Shown piece after piece: positions 15,757-23,953 of a stretch of DNA of 36,839 bases (the first letter of the stretch is position 1; each line of letters begins with the position of its first letter). The DNA lies in contig JAZNGF010000028.1 in NCBI GenBank assembly GCA_045576295.1, positions 1-36,839 of the forward strand. Direction: 5' to 3'. Origin of the DNA: CAVALG01 sp045576295 (GTDB taxonomy: Bacteria; Bacillota; Clostridia; Oscillospirales; Acutalibacteraceae). A program made the position numbers and the translations under genes. Under the pieces are notes generated by a model that was not told the DNA's origin, ran no database searches, and saw nothing but the letters and a program-made list of their open reading frames with translations.

Positions 15757-17952
15757 TTACAGATTTCTTCTTTCAACCGTGAACACACCCGGTATTTTTT
15801 CAAGCCTTGCGCATATTGTGTGAAGGTGTTCGGTGCTTTCAATGCTGATTGTTAAATGAATCTCGCAGTGGCCGCCCCTGATTTCCTTTGCACTGAACCT
15901 ATGAAGCGCCACCCTCATATTAGCGAGCACCGCTGTAACATCGGCAGCCATACCGTTGCGATCTTCACCAATAATTTTAAGCGAGCTGTTGAACCTCTTG
16001 CAGGCAGATATATCCCAATATGCGGGTATCCATCTGTTCGGCTCTTCGGCTTCTTCAATAATTTTAGGAACATTGTTGCAATCACGCTTGTGAATTGAAA
16101 CGCCGTGCCCCCTTGTGATAAAGCCAATAATAGCGTCGCCCGGCAGTGGCGCACAGCATTTTGAAAGCTTAACAAGGCAGTTATCAACACCCTCGATAAT
16201 AACGCCATCTTGCGAACGGGTTTGGCGCGCTTCGCTGATATATGAATCGGGGGTAACCTGCTTCGCTTCCTTTTTGCGCTTTTGGTATTCTTCCTTAATT
16301 CGGGGCATTATTTTTGAAAGCGACAAACCGCCGTAGCCAATTGCGGCATAAAAATCATCTACCGTTTCAAACTTCTGCCGGCGCGCTATTTCTAAAATAA
16401 ATTCTTCAAACTCTGCATCGTTATTAAATCTCAAGCGGTTGCGGAAGAATTCTTTTTCAAGCTCGCCCTTGCCCTCTTCAATATTTTCAGCTCTGCGCTC
16501 CTTTTTAAACCAAGCCCTGATTTTGCTTCGAGCCTGGCTTGTTTTAGCAATGTTCAGCCAATCGCGGCTGGGGCCGTGCCCCTGTTGCGAGGTTGTTAAA
16601 ATTTCAATGATCTCGCCTGTTTGAATAACGTGGTTAAGGCCGATTATCTTTCCGTCAACCTTGGCACCAACCATTTTAGCGCCAACCGCGCTGTGAATTG
16701 CATAGGCAAAGTCAACAATAGTTGAGCCGAGCGGCAGGTTGATAACATCGCCCTTTGGCGTTACGGCAAAAACATCTTCCTGGTTTAAATCGGTTTTTAT
16801 GGTTTGAACAATGTCTTCATCGCTTTCCGATTCCTTTTGGTTCTCGATAATCTGCCTTATCCATTTAAGGCGTTCTTCAAGCTTGGCGTCGTTCTTGCTA
16901 ACGCCCTCTTTATATTTCCAATGTGCTGCGATACCGTATTCGGCTGTGTGATGCATATCCCAGGTTCTTATTTGAATTTCAAACGGGATACCCTCGCGCC
17001 CAATAACGGTAGTGTGAAGCGACTGATACATATTCGGCTTAGGCGTTGAAATATAATCTTTAAAACGGCCCGGAATGGGGCGAAAAACATCGTGCATAAG
17101 GCCTAACATATTGTAGCAATCGTTAACCGAATCAACTATAAGCCTTACGGCGTAAATATCGTAAATTTCTTCAAACGATTTGCCCTGAATATACATTTTT
17201 CGGTAAATTCCGTGAATTGATTTCACCCTGCCTTCAATATAAATATTGGGCAGGTAGGGTTCTACCTTTTCGCGGATTTTAGCCTGAATGTTGGTTAAAA
17301 ACTGCTGGCGATACTCTTTATCTGATGCCAAGCGATTTTCAATTTCTTTATATGCAACAGGGTCGAGGTATAAAATTGCCAAGTCTTCAAGCTCTTCTTT
17401 AAGCGCCCTGATACCAAGGCGGTGAGCGATGGGGGCGTAAATTTCAAGCGTTTCGCGAGATTTATCTCTTCTCTTTTGTTCGGGCATAGATGCCATTGTT
17501 CGCATATTGTGAAGCCTGTCGGCAAGTTTGATAATAATAACGCGGATATCCTGCGCCATTGCAATAAACATTTTGCGAACATTTTCCGACTGCTGCTCAT
17601 CAGGCGATGAAAACGGAATTTTACCAAGCTTTGTAACGCCGTCAACCAGCATTGCAACATCTTTGCCGAACCTTTTTTCGATGTATTCAAGCGAAATGTC
17701 GGTGTCTTCCACAACATCGTGCAAAAGCGATGCAGTGATGGCTTCGCTGTCAAGGCCCATTTTAATAATTATTTTAGCAACCGAACAAGGGTGGTAATAA
17801 AACGGTTCACCCGAAACCCTTTTTTGCCCTGTGTGCGCATCGTGGCAGAGGTTTATGGCATCCTCTATCAGTTCATAGTTATAATCGCGCTCTTGGCTTT
17901 TTAAAAGGGTTAAAAGTTTATTTTTGTTGTTTTCAAATACCTCTGGAGTCAT
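15757..17952 (-). CDS. relA: Bifunctional (p)ppGpp synthetase/hydrolase Rel
   Basis: Rel makes ppGpp from GDP and ATP in response to starved ribosomes, and also degrades it. The 731-residue protein has the full long-RSH order: HD hydrolase (about 30-185, with LLHDVVEDTD), synthetase (about 230-350, with YQSLHTTVIG), TGS (about 390-450), the helical and zinc-finger-like region (about 460-640, with CLVKLSKCCAPLPGD) and a C-terminal ACT domain (about 655-731). Both catalytic halves look intact. Only 2 bp separate its start from the recJ stop, so it belongs to the recJ operon. Confidence 0.97.
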   Translation of the reverse strand: MTPEVFENNKNKLLTLLKSQERDYNYELIEDAINLCHDAHTGQKRVSGEPFYYHPCSVAKIIIKMGLDSEAITASLLHDVVEDTDISLEYIEKRFGKDVAMLVDGVTKLGKIPFSSPDEQQSENVRKMFIAMAQDIRVIIIKLADRLHNMRTMASMPEQKRRDKSRETLEIYAPIAHRLGIRALKEELEDLAILYLDPVAYKEIENRLASDKEYRQQFLTNIQAKIREKVEPYLPNIYIEGRVKSIHGIYRKMYIQGKSFEEIYDIYAVRLIVDSVNDCYNMLGLMHDVFRPIPGRFKDYISTPKPNMYQSLHTTVIGREGIPFEIQIRTWDMHHTAEYGIAAHWKYKEGVSKNDAKLEERLKWIRQIIENQKESESDEDIVQTIKTDLNQEDVFAVTPKGDVINLPLGSTIVDFAYAIHSAVGAKMVGAKVDGKIIGLNHVIQTGEIIEILTTSQQGHGPSRDWLNIAKTSQARSKIRAWFKKERRAENIEEGKGELEKEFFRNRLRFNNDAEFEEFILEIARRQKFETVDDFYAAIGYGGLSLSKIMPRIKEEYQKRKKEAKQVTPDSYISEARQTRSQDGVIIEGVDNCLVKLSKCCAPLPGDAIIGFITRGHGVSIHKRDCNNVPKIIEEAEEPNRWIPAYWDISACKRFNSSLKIIGEDRNGMAADVTAVLANMRVALHRFSAKEIRGGHCEIHLTISIESTEHLHTICARLEKIPGVFTVERRNL

Positions 17953-17954
17953 AT

Positions 17955-19982
17955 CTACACCTTGCCTTTTTCTAATAAGGTTTTATAGGTTTTTGAGTTT
18001 TGCATATCATTTTTAGGCGCGCCCACATTCACCGAATAGGTTTTAAAGCCGCCTGCATTTTTAACGATTATAAGGTTTAGCTCTTCGAGCATTTCAAGGC
18101 ACACATTTATTTTTGCACTGCCAATAGTTCTTTTTAAAAGGTTTTCTACCTTTTCGGCTGTAATTGAGCCGCATGCCCTTATAACATTATAAACCTTGCC
18201 CATGGTTTCGCGGCTGGGAAGCAGTTCTTCAGCTTGCTCTTTGCCGTATTTTTGCCTTTTAAAGTTTTCATAAAGCCTTATATTATGCTCGGCCGCTTCT
18301 TCGTTAAAGCCTGCCGGGCGAATATCTTTTATTATAATCGAAAGGCTTTCATTCCCATTATAAACATTTCGGTCGAGAGTGATAACAATATCGGTTTCAT
18401 CCCCCACCAATAAGGACAGTTGCTCTGCCGTGTGATTAAAATAAAGCGCTTTAAAAAATGCACCGTTTTTCGAAAAGCCTAACTTTAAGTGTTTGCCCCC
18501 GCCTATAGCCGAAATATCGGTTAAATTAACACCACACACCGCAAAAACAGGCGATGGGTTGCCGTTTCCAAACGGGCGTAGAGTGTCGATCGAGTCAACC
18601 ATATCAAGCGTTAGCCCCTGCGGCTTTAGCTTGCAATCAATTTGAATTTCGGGGAATGGCATCTCAACCCCGTCGGCATATTCTATAAGTTTGTTTCTGA
18701 AAGCGCTTATATTCTCGCGCTTTAGCGTTACGCCTGCCGCCAATTTGTGCCCACCGAATTTTTCGGTAAACTTTGCTGCATAGCTTATGGCATCGTAAAG
18801 CGAAAAGCCTTCAAGGCTTCTGCCCGAGCCGTGCGCCTCTTCACCGTTTACGCTTAAAACAATGCAAGGCCTTGAATATTTACTCACAAGTTTTGCGGCC
18901 GCAATCCCTGCAACGCCGCTGTGCCAACCGTCGCCCCCTACAACTATTATAGGGTCGAACTGCATATTTTCGCGTTCAATAATTTTTGATGCTTCTTCGA
19001 AAATCTGCTTTTCAACACTTTGGCGGTTTGAGTTTTCAAGACTTATTTCTTCTGCAAGCCTTATAGCTTCATCGTAACTTTCGGCAAGCAGTAATTCGGC
19101 TGCACGCTCGGCACTGCCCATTCGCCCTGCCGCGTTAATTCTTGGAGCTAACATAAATGCAACATTATCTTCGGTTATTGTTTTACCCTCAAGCCCTGCG
19201 GCAGTTATAAGCGCCTTAAGCCCTACTGAGGGGGTGCTGTTAATAATGCTAAGCCCCGCGCGAACAAGGCTTCGGTTTTCATCGGTTATTGGCATAACAT
19301 CGGCAATGGTGCCAATCGCCACCAAATCGCCAAAATTCCAAATAAGTTCTTCGGGCGCGCTTCCATCAACCGCGCAGATTACCTTAAAGGCAACGCCAAC
19401 ACCCGAAAGCCCCTTGAATATATCGTTTTGCTCCAGCAGCGGGTCAACCACTGCTGATGCTTTTGGAATAACCTCGCCGGGGATGTGGTGATCGGTTACC
19501 ACAACCTCTAAACCCAGTGCCGTTGCATATTCAATTTCATCAACTGCGGCAATTCCGTTATCAACCGTGATAATAAGCTTCACACCCATTTGGTGAAGTT
19601 CTTCAATTCTTGCACTGTTAAGGCCGTAGCCGTCGTCTTCACGGTTTGGGATTATAAACACGGCATCGGCTCCGCGTTCGCATAAATATTTAAAAACAAG
19701 AACGGTTGCGGTAACGCCGTCGCAATCGTAGTCGCCATACACGGCAATTTTCTCGCCCGAATCTATGTAGTTATTTATAATTTCGGCGGCGGCTTCCATT
19801 CCACCTATCTCATAAGGGTCGCCAATCAGCATTTCATCTGAAAAGAATTCTTCAATTTCGTATTCGGTGAGGCAACCCCTCGACGATGCTATTAAAGCCG
19901 CCATAGGGTCGATATCGCAATATTCGGCAAGAGAAACTGCCAGCGCCCTATCGGCTTTTGCAAAAAGCCACTTTTTATACAT
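17955..19982 (-). CDS. recJ: Single-stranded-DNA-specific exonuclease RecJ
   Basis: RecJ degrades single-stranded DNA 5' to 3' in recombination and mismatch or excision repair. The 675-residue protein has the DHH phosphoesterase motifs VYGDYDCDG and VTDHH, the DHHA1 domain with the GSGRS signature (HGSGRSLEGF), and a C-terminal OB fold and tail (about 440-675). Length is a little above the family core, as in other Clostridia. I chose the ATG at 19982 because GGTGAGG lies just upstream; the GTG at 19991 lies inside that site. It is first in a six-gene operon with a promoter at 20023-20051. Confidence 0.96.
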   Translation of the reverse strand: MYKKWLFAKADRALAVSLAEYCDIDPMAALIASSRGCLTEYEIEEFFSDEMLIGDPYEIGGMEAAAEIINNYIDSGEKIAVYGDYDCDGVTATVLVFKYLCERGADAVFIIPNREDDGYGLNSARIEELHQMGVKLIITVDNGIAAVDEIEYATALGLEVVVTDHHIPGEVIPKASAVVDPLLEQNDIFKGLSGVGVAFKVICAVDGSAPEELIWNFGDLVAIGTIADVMPITDENRSLVRAGLSIINSTPSVGLKALITAAGLEGKTITEDNVAFMLAPRINAAGRMGSAERAAELLLAESYDEAIRLAEEISLENSNRQSVEKQIFEEASKIIERENMQFDPIIVVGGDGWHSGVAGIAAAKLVSKYSRPCIVLSVNGEEAHGSGRSLEGFSLYDAISYAAKFTEKFGGHKLAAGVTLKRENISAFRNKLIEYADGVEMPFPEIQIDCKLKPQGLTLDMVDSIDTLRPFGNGNPSPVFAVCGVNLTDISAIGGGKHLKLGFSKNGAFFKALYFNHTAEQLSLLVGDETDIVITLDRNVYNGNESLSIIIKDIRPAGFNEEAAEHNIRLYENFKRQKYGKEQAEELLPSRETMGKVYNVIRACGSITAEKVENLLKRTIGSAKINVCLEMLEELNLIIVKNAGGFKTYSVNVGAPKNDMQNSKTYKTLLEKGKV

Positions 19983-20022
19983 TTCCCTCACCTGCCCCGA
20001 AGCTTAAAATAAATAATAATTT

Positions 20023-20051
20023 ATTTTACCACATTCACACGCATTTTACAA
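20023..20051 (-). promoter_or_regulatory. Promoter of the recJ-rel-dtd operon
   Basis: Minus-strand TTGTAA (20046-20051) and TAAAAT (20023-20028) with 17-bp spacing, about 40 bp before the recJ start. A 21-bp minisatellite begins 7 bp upstream of the -35 box. Confidence 0.65.
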
Positions 20052-20058
20052 GAATTTT

Positions 20059-20166
20059 GATTATGGGATGAAATTCTTTGATTATGGGATGAAATTCTTT
20101 GATTATGGGATGAAATTCTTTGATTATGGGATGAAATTCTTGATTGATTATGGGATGAAATTCTTT
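20059..20166. repeat. 21-bp minisatellite (five units)
   Basis: Five near-identical copies of a 21-bp unit with core GATTATGGGATGAAATTC run from 20059. Copies 1 to 3 are exact, copy 4 lacks one T, and a GATT insert precedes the exact copy 5. There are no unique spacers between copies, so this is not a CRISPR. It lies just upstream of the recJ promoter and after the XRE gene. Confidence 0.95.
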
Positions 20167-20192
20167 GTTTAAATAGTTTTAGGGTTTTGATT

Positions 20193-20480
20193 TTAGGCCA
20201 AAACAGCAAAAAAGCAGCTACTTTTACAGCGCCGCGTTTTTTCACATTCAGTATTATTATCATTAATCCCAAGCAGAAAATCAACCGACACACAAAGGAT
20301 TTTAGCTATTTGGCATAGTTTATGGCAATGAGGCATTGCAACCCCCGTTTCATACTTTGTGTAAAGGGTTCGACCTATAGACAAGCACTCAGCAAATTCA
20401 TCCTGTGTCATCCTTTTCTCTTTCCTTATAGCTTTTAACCTGCTACCGAAAATTTTGTTAATATCTGATTTGGATTGCAT
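20193..20480 (-). CDS. XRE-family transcriptional regulator
   Basis: The 95-residue protein is a single Cro/CI-type helix-turn-helix (about 10-68): RLKAIRKEKRMTQDEFAECL, then TLYTKYETGVAMPH, with a final VSVDFLLGIND. The last 20 residues are Cys-, Lys- and Arg-rich with no assigned fold. I chose the ATG at 20480, preceded by GGGGGA; the ATG at 20486 touches that site. A terminator (20494-20525) sits directly ahead of the ribosome site, so transcription into this gene depends on read-through from the structured RNA upstream or on an unseen promoter. The target is unknown; autoregulation through the palindromes upstream is possible. Confidence 0.85.
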   Translation of the reverse strand: MQSKSDINKIFGSRLKAIRKEKRMTQDEFAECLSIGRTLYTKYETGVAMPHCHKLCQIAKILCVSVDFLLGINDNNTECEKTRRCKSSCFFAVLA

Positions 20481-20493
20481 TTCCATCCCCCAC

Positions 20494-20525
20494 AAAATAA
20501 AAAAGCACACCCCAAAGGGATGTGC
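20494..20525 (-). terminator. Terminator of the structured RNA, ahead of the XRE gene
   Basis: Minus-strand 9-bp stem GCACATCCC/GGGGTGTGC with a 3-base loop followed by TTTTTTATTTT. One pair is a G-U wobble on this strand and a mismatch on the other, so the hairpin is built for leftward transcripts. It ends just before the XRE ribosome site. Confidence 0.85.
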
Positions 20526-20651
20526 CGAAAAAGTGTTTCCCATAGGTTAAGTTACCACACCAACCGATTATTCCACGCGAGAATAAGAGAAAACACCTTT
20601 TACCTTGGTATTTTCCCGCGTGGTTATAAAACTATTCAGTTGGTGTGGTAT
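20498..20651 (-). ncRNA. Candidate structured small RNA (6S-like architecture)
   Basis: On the minus strand the RNA begins with an arm at 20639-20650 that pairs perfectly over 12 bp with 20553-20564. Inside is an asymmetric open bubble (20624-20638 against 20565-20572). Then comes a second stem (20617-20623 with 20573-20579, 7 bp) and an upper stem of 8 pairs and one mismatch (20607-20615 with 20589-20597) with a 9-base loop. A promoter predicts initiation at the foot of the closing stem, and an intrinsic terminator follows. Closing stem, large central bubble and long terminal hairpin are the 6S RNA plan, but the RNA would be about 150 nt, shorter than usual. 6S identity is unproven; a cis-acting attenuator for the XRE gene is the alternative. 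Confidence 0.6.
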
Positions 20652-20657
20652 ACATAC

Positions 20658-20686
20658 AGAATACCACACTTTTAACGCTTTTACAA
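20658..20686 (-). promoter_or_regulatory. Promoter of the structured RNA, with palindrome over the -10
   Basis: Minus-strand TTGTAA (20681-20686) and TATTCT (20658-20663), 17-bp spacer. A perfect 9-bp inverted repeat, GTGTGGTAT (20643-20651) with ATACCACAC (20661-20669), spans the -10 and start region. The predicted start near 20651 coincides with the foot of the RNA closing stem. Confidence 0.6.
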
Positions 20687-20776
20687 CCAAATAATTAAAT
20701 TAAACGATTACCTTTTTACATATTATATAACAATTAGAAAACACCTATCTCTACAAAGGTTTACGGTATAACGTAA

Positions 20777-20808
20777 AACCAGCCAACCTGCAAATAGGTT
20801 GGCTGGTT
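20777..20808. terminator. Terminator after dnaJ
   Basis: A perfect 13-bp stem (AACCAGCCAACCT with its complement) around a 6-base loop, three bases after the dnaJ stop; the minus-strand exit reads TTTTACG. It ends the heat-shock operon. Confidence 0.88.
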
Positions 20809-20810
20809 TA

Positions 20811-21968
20811 TTAATCGAACAAATCTTTAATTTTATCAACAAAGCCTTTGCGCTCTTTGTAGTTTTTATCGTTTACCTGGCCATCGAACTTTTTAAGTAC
20901 TTCCTTTTGGGCTTTAGATAAGTTCCTTGGCACTTCAACCTTAATTTTTACATACTGGTCGCCGCGCCCTGAATATCTAAGCCTTTGGATACCCTTGCCC
21001 TTAAGTTTGAATTCATCGCCGGGCTGTGTGCCCTCGTGAATGGTGAATTTAACCTTGCCATCGAGCGTGGGAACGGTTATTTCACTGCCGAGCGCCGCCT
21101 GTGAAAAGGTGATGGGAACTTCGCAGTAAACATCGAAGCCATCGCGCTCGAACACGGGGTGGGGCCTTATGTTAACATTAATGTGAAGGTCGCCGTTCGG
21201 CCCGCCGTTTTTGCCTGCATCGCCGCCACCACGAAGGGTGATGATCTGTCCATCGTCGATACCTGCGGGGATTTCAACCGTTTGCTCTTTAGTGCGGCGC
21301 ACCCTTCCCTTGCCTGAGCAAGCCTTGCAGGGTTTTTCAATTATCTTACCGCTACCTCTACACTGGTCGCAAACGTGAGAAGTTTGCATTTGGCCAAACG
21401 GTGTGCGCTGGGTAACACGCACATGGCCCGTGCCGTGACAGGTTGGGCAGGTTTTCACATTGGTGCCGTTTTCGGCGCCGCTTCCGTGGCACTCGGAGCA
21501 ATTTTCAATTTTAGTTACATTGATTGTTTTTTTGCAACCCTTTGCCGCCTCTTCAAACGATAAATTAATGCTTGAAGAAACATCGCCGCCGCGCTTTGGA
21601 GCATTAGGGTTTGCCTGCTGCCTGCCAAAGCCGCCGCCACCGAAGAATGAGCTGAAAATATCGCCTAAATCGCCAAAATCGCCGCTAAAGCCACCGCTAA
21701 AGCCGCCGCCATAACCGCCGCCACCTGCGCCGTAGTTCGGGTCGACCCCTGCATGGCCGAATTGGTCGTAACGCGATTTTTTAGTGCTGTCTGACAGCAC
21801 TTCATACGCTTCGTTTACCTCTTTAAAACGAACCTCGGCCTCTTTATCGTTGGGGTTTAAGTCGGGGTGATATTTTTTAGCCATTTTGCGGTAGGCTTTT
21901 TTTATTTCATCGTCGGATGCGTTTTTATCAACACCCAAAACCTCATAATAATCTCGTTTATCTGCCAA
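20811..21968 (-). CDS. dnaJ: Chaperone DnaJ
   Basis: DnaJ delivers unfolded clients to DnaK and stimulates its ATPase. The 385-residue protein has a J domain (1-70) with the HPD motif in KKYHPDLNP, a Gly/Phe-rich linker (about 76-125), four zinc modules (CSECHGSG, CPTCHGTG, CDQCRGSG, CKACSGKG at about 155-225) and the two C-terminal peptide-binding domains. All features of a class I DnaJ are intact. It is last in hrcA-grpE-dnaK-dnaJ. A hairpin in the 118-bp gap after dnaK may reduce its transcription relative to dnaK. Confidence 0.98.
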   Translation of the reverse strand: MADKRDYYEVLGVDKNASDDEIKKAYRKMAKKYHPDLNPNDKEAEVRFKEVNEAYEVLSDSTKKSRYDQFGHAGVDPNYGAGGGGYGGGFSGGFSGDFGDLGDIFSSFFGGGGFGRQQANPNAPKRGGDVSSSINLSFEEAAKGCKKTINVTKIENCSECHGSGAENGTNVKTCPTCHGTGHVRVTQRTPFGQMQTSHVCDQCRGSGKIIEKPCKACSGKGRVRRTKEQTVEIPAGIDDGQIITLRGGGDAGKNGGPNGDLHINVNIRPHPVFERDGFDVYCEVPITFSQAALGSEITVPTLDGKVKFTIHEGTQPGDEFKLKGKGIQRLRYSGRGDQYVKIKVEVPRNLSKAQKEVLKKFDGQVNDKNYKERKGFVDKIKDLFD

Positions 21969-22059
21969 TTGTTACACTCTCCCTTAGTGCCATAACCTTG
22001 AACGCAAAATAGGGCGGCCCTTTCGCGAATAGTTCGGCATTTCTGCTTGCCTGCACGCA

Positions 22060-22077
22060 AAAGGGCTAAAGCCCTTT
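22060..22077 (-). terminator. Hairpin in the dnaK-dnaJ gap (attenuator candidate)
   Basis: A 7-bp stem AAAGGGC/GCCCTTT with a 4-base loop, followed on the minus strand by only TTTTGC after the stem. It lies 10 bases after the dnaK stop. A second small GC hairpin (AGGGC/GCCCT with ATTTT after it) lies near 22010-22022. Partial termination or mRNA processing between dnaK and dnaJ is plausible. Confidence 0.45.
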
Positions 22078-22086
22078 AAAATTTAA

Positions 22087-23919
22087 TTAGTTGTTTTCGT
22101 CGGCATCGTGGAAGTCTGCCTCGTAAACGTTCGGGTCGCCCTCGGCGCCGGCGCCTGCTGCATCGCCCTGCTGGCCTGCTGCTTCCTGAGCTGCCTTATA
22201 AACCTTTTCAGAAACGGCAAAAATCTTCTTCTGGAGTTCTTCCTGCTTTGCCTTAATGTCTTCGATATTTTCACTCTTGATAGCCTCTTTAAGGGCTTCT
22301 TTTGCGGTGTTGATTTCGTTCTTTTCGTCTTCTGTTAACTTATCGCCAAAGTCGGCAACGGTTTTTTCAGCGGTGTAAACCATCTGGTCGGCTGCGTTCT
22401 TGGTGTCAACATCTTCGCGGCGCTTTTTGTCTTCAGCGGCATACTGCTCGGCATCCTTAACTGCCTTATCAATATCCTCTTTCGACATATTTGTGCTTGA
22501 AGTGATGGTGATTGACTGCTCTTTACCTGTGCCAAGGTCTTTAGCCGAAACGTTAACAATACCGTTAGCGTCAATATCGAAAGTTACTTCAATCTGGGGG
22601 ATGCCGCGCGGTGCGGGAGCGATTCCATCAAGATGGAAAAGGCCTAATGCCTTGTTATCTTTAGCGAATTCGCGCTCACCCTGTAAAACGTTGATTTCAA
22701 CCGAAGTTTGGCCATCGGCCGCTGTTGAGAAGATTTGGCTCTTCTTAGTAGGAATGGTTGTGTTTCTTTCAATAACCTTTGTGCAAACGCCACCCATTGT
22801 TTCAATACCGAGTGAAAGTGGTGTAACGTCGAGAAGTAATAAGCCCTTAACGTCGCCGCCTAAAACGCCGCCTTGGAGAGCCGCGCCAACTGCAACACAT
22901 TCATCGGGGTTGATGCCCTTGAAGGGTTCTTTGCCGGTAAACTGCTTAACTGCCTCTTGAACGGCAGGAATTCTTGAAGAACCGCCAACCATAAGAACCT
23001 TATTTATATCGCCTGTTTTAAGGCCGCTGTCAGTAAGTGCCTGGCGAACGGGAACCATTGTTGCTTCAACAAGGTCGGCTGTGAGTTCGTTGAATTTAGC
23101 CCTTGTAAGGCTTGCTTCATAGTGTTTGGGGCCGTTAGCATCGGCTGTGATGAAGGGGAGGTTAATATCGGTTTGGGTCATACCCGAAAGGTCGATTTTA
23201 GCCTTTTCTGCAGCCTCTTTAATTCTTTGCATTGCCATTTTATCGTTTGAAAGATCAATGCCGTTTTCAGCCTTGAAGCCTGCAACGATCCAGTCCATAA
23301 TTCTCTTGTCGAAGTCGTCGCCGCCTAAACGGTTGTTACCTGCGGTTGCAAGAACTTCCTGAACGCCGTCGCCCATTTCAATGATTGAAACGTCGAATGT
23401 GCCGCCGCCAAGGTCGTATACCATAACCTTTTGGTCGTCTTCCTTATCGATGCTGTAAGCAAGAGCCGCCGCTGTGGGCTCGTTGATGATTCTTTTAACC
23501 TCAAGGCCTGCGATTTTACCTGCATCTTTAGTTGCCTGGCGCTGTGCGTCGGTGAAATATGCAGGAACGGTGATAACCGCTTCGGTTACAGGAGAGCCAA
23601 GGTAAGCCTCAGCGTCGTTTTTAAGTTTCTGAAGAATGATTGCAGAAATTTCCTGCGGGGTGTACTTCTTGCCGTCGATGTCAACGGTTTGTGAAGTGCC
23701 CATTTCCCTTTTGATTGAGATTATTGTTCTGTCGGGGTTGGTGATAGCCTGGCGCTTTGCAACCTGGCCAACCATTCTTTCGCCTGTTTTAGAAAATGCA
23801 ACAACCGAAGGTGTTGTTCTGCCGCCCTCGGCATTAGCAATAACAACGGCTTCGCCGCCTTCCATAACAGCTACACAAGAGTTTGTTGTACCTAAGTCAA
23901 TACCTATAATTTTTCCCAT
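22087..23919 (-). CDS. dnaK: Chaperone DnaK (Hsp70)
   Basis: DnaK is the ATP-driven Hsp70 chaperone. The 610-residue protein opens with MGKIIGIDLGTTNSCVAV, has the phosphate and adenosine motifs of the actin-like ATPase domain (VYDLGGGTFDVSI and MVGGSSRIP), the linker DVTPLSLGIE, the substrate-binding beta domain and helical lid. The Gly/Ala-rich tail ends in an acidic stretch. The ATG at 23919 follows GGAGG; an upstream in-frame TTG is part of that site. The N-terminal domain lacks the extra insertion found in Gram-negative DnaK, as expected for Firmicutes. Confidence 0.98.
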   Translation of the reverse strand: MGKIIGIDLGTTNSCVAVMEGGEAVVIANAEGGRTTPSVVAFSKTGERMVGQVAKRQAITNPDRTIISIKREMGTSQTVDIDGKKYTPQEISAIILQKLKNDAEAYLGSPVTEAVITVPAYFTDAQRQATKDAGKIAGLEVKRIINEPTAAALAYSIDKEDDQKVMVYDLGGGTFDVSIIEMGDGVQEVLATAGNNRLGGDDFDKRIMDWIVAGFKAENGIDLSNDKMAMQRIKEAAEKAKIDLSGMTQTDINLPFITADANGPKHYEASLTRAKFNELTADLVEATMVPVRQALTDSGLKTGDINKVLMVGGSSRIPAVQEAVKQFTGKEPFKGINPDECVAVGAALQGGVLGGDVKGLLLLDVTPLSLGIETMGGVCTKVIERNTTIPTKKSQIFSTAADGQTSVEINVLQGEREFAKDNKALGLFHLDGIAPAPRGIPQIEVTFDIDANGIVNVSAKDLGTGKEQSITITSSTNMSKEDIDKAVKDAEQYAAEDKKRREDVDTKNAADQMVYTAEKTVADFGDKLTEDEKNEINTAKEALKEAIKSENIEDIKAKQEELQKKIFAVSEKVYKAAQEAAGQQGDAAGAGAEGDPNVYEADFHDADENN

Positions 23920-23953
23920 GATAAATTCCTCCAAAAATGAATTTTAATATGTT

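Noticed and set aside
20059..20166. Possible CRISPR array
   Set aside because: Units are 21 bp and head to tail without unique spacers, and no cas genes are near.
20021..20293. Minus-strand 90-codon frame with a seven-residue repeat (RISSHNQ)
   Set aside because: The repeat is just the translation of the 21-bp minisatellite; the frame runs across the recJ promoter, overlaps the XRE 3' end in another frame, and has no ribosome site.
20642..20680. Plus-strand terminator at the same palindrome, implying an RNA read rightwards
   Set aside because: The hairpin plus TTTT could terminate a rightward RNA, but no promoter was seen to the left. The G-U pair in the other terminator and the promoter at 20658-20686 favour the minus strand.
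23917..23934. In-frame TTG upstream of dnaK as start
   Set aside because: TTG is the first part of the GGAGG ribosome site region, and MGKIIGIDLGTTNS is the universal DnaK start.
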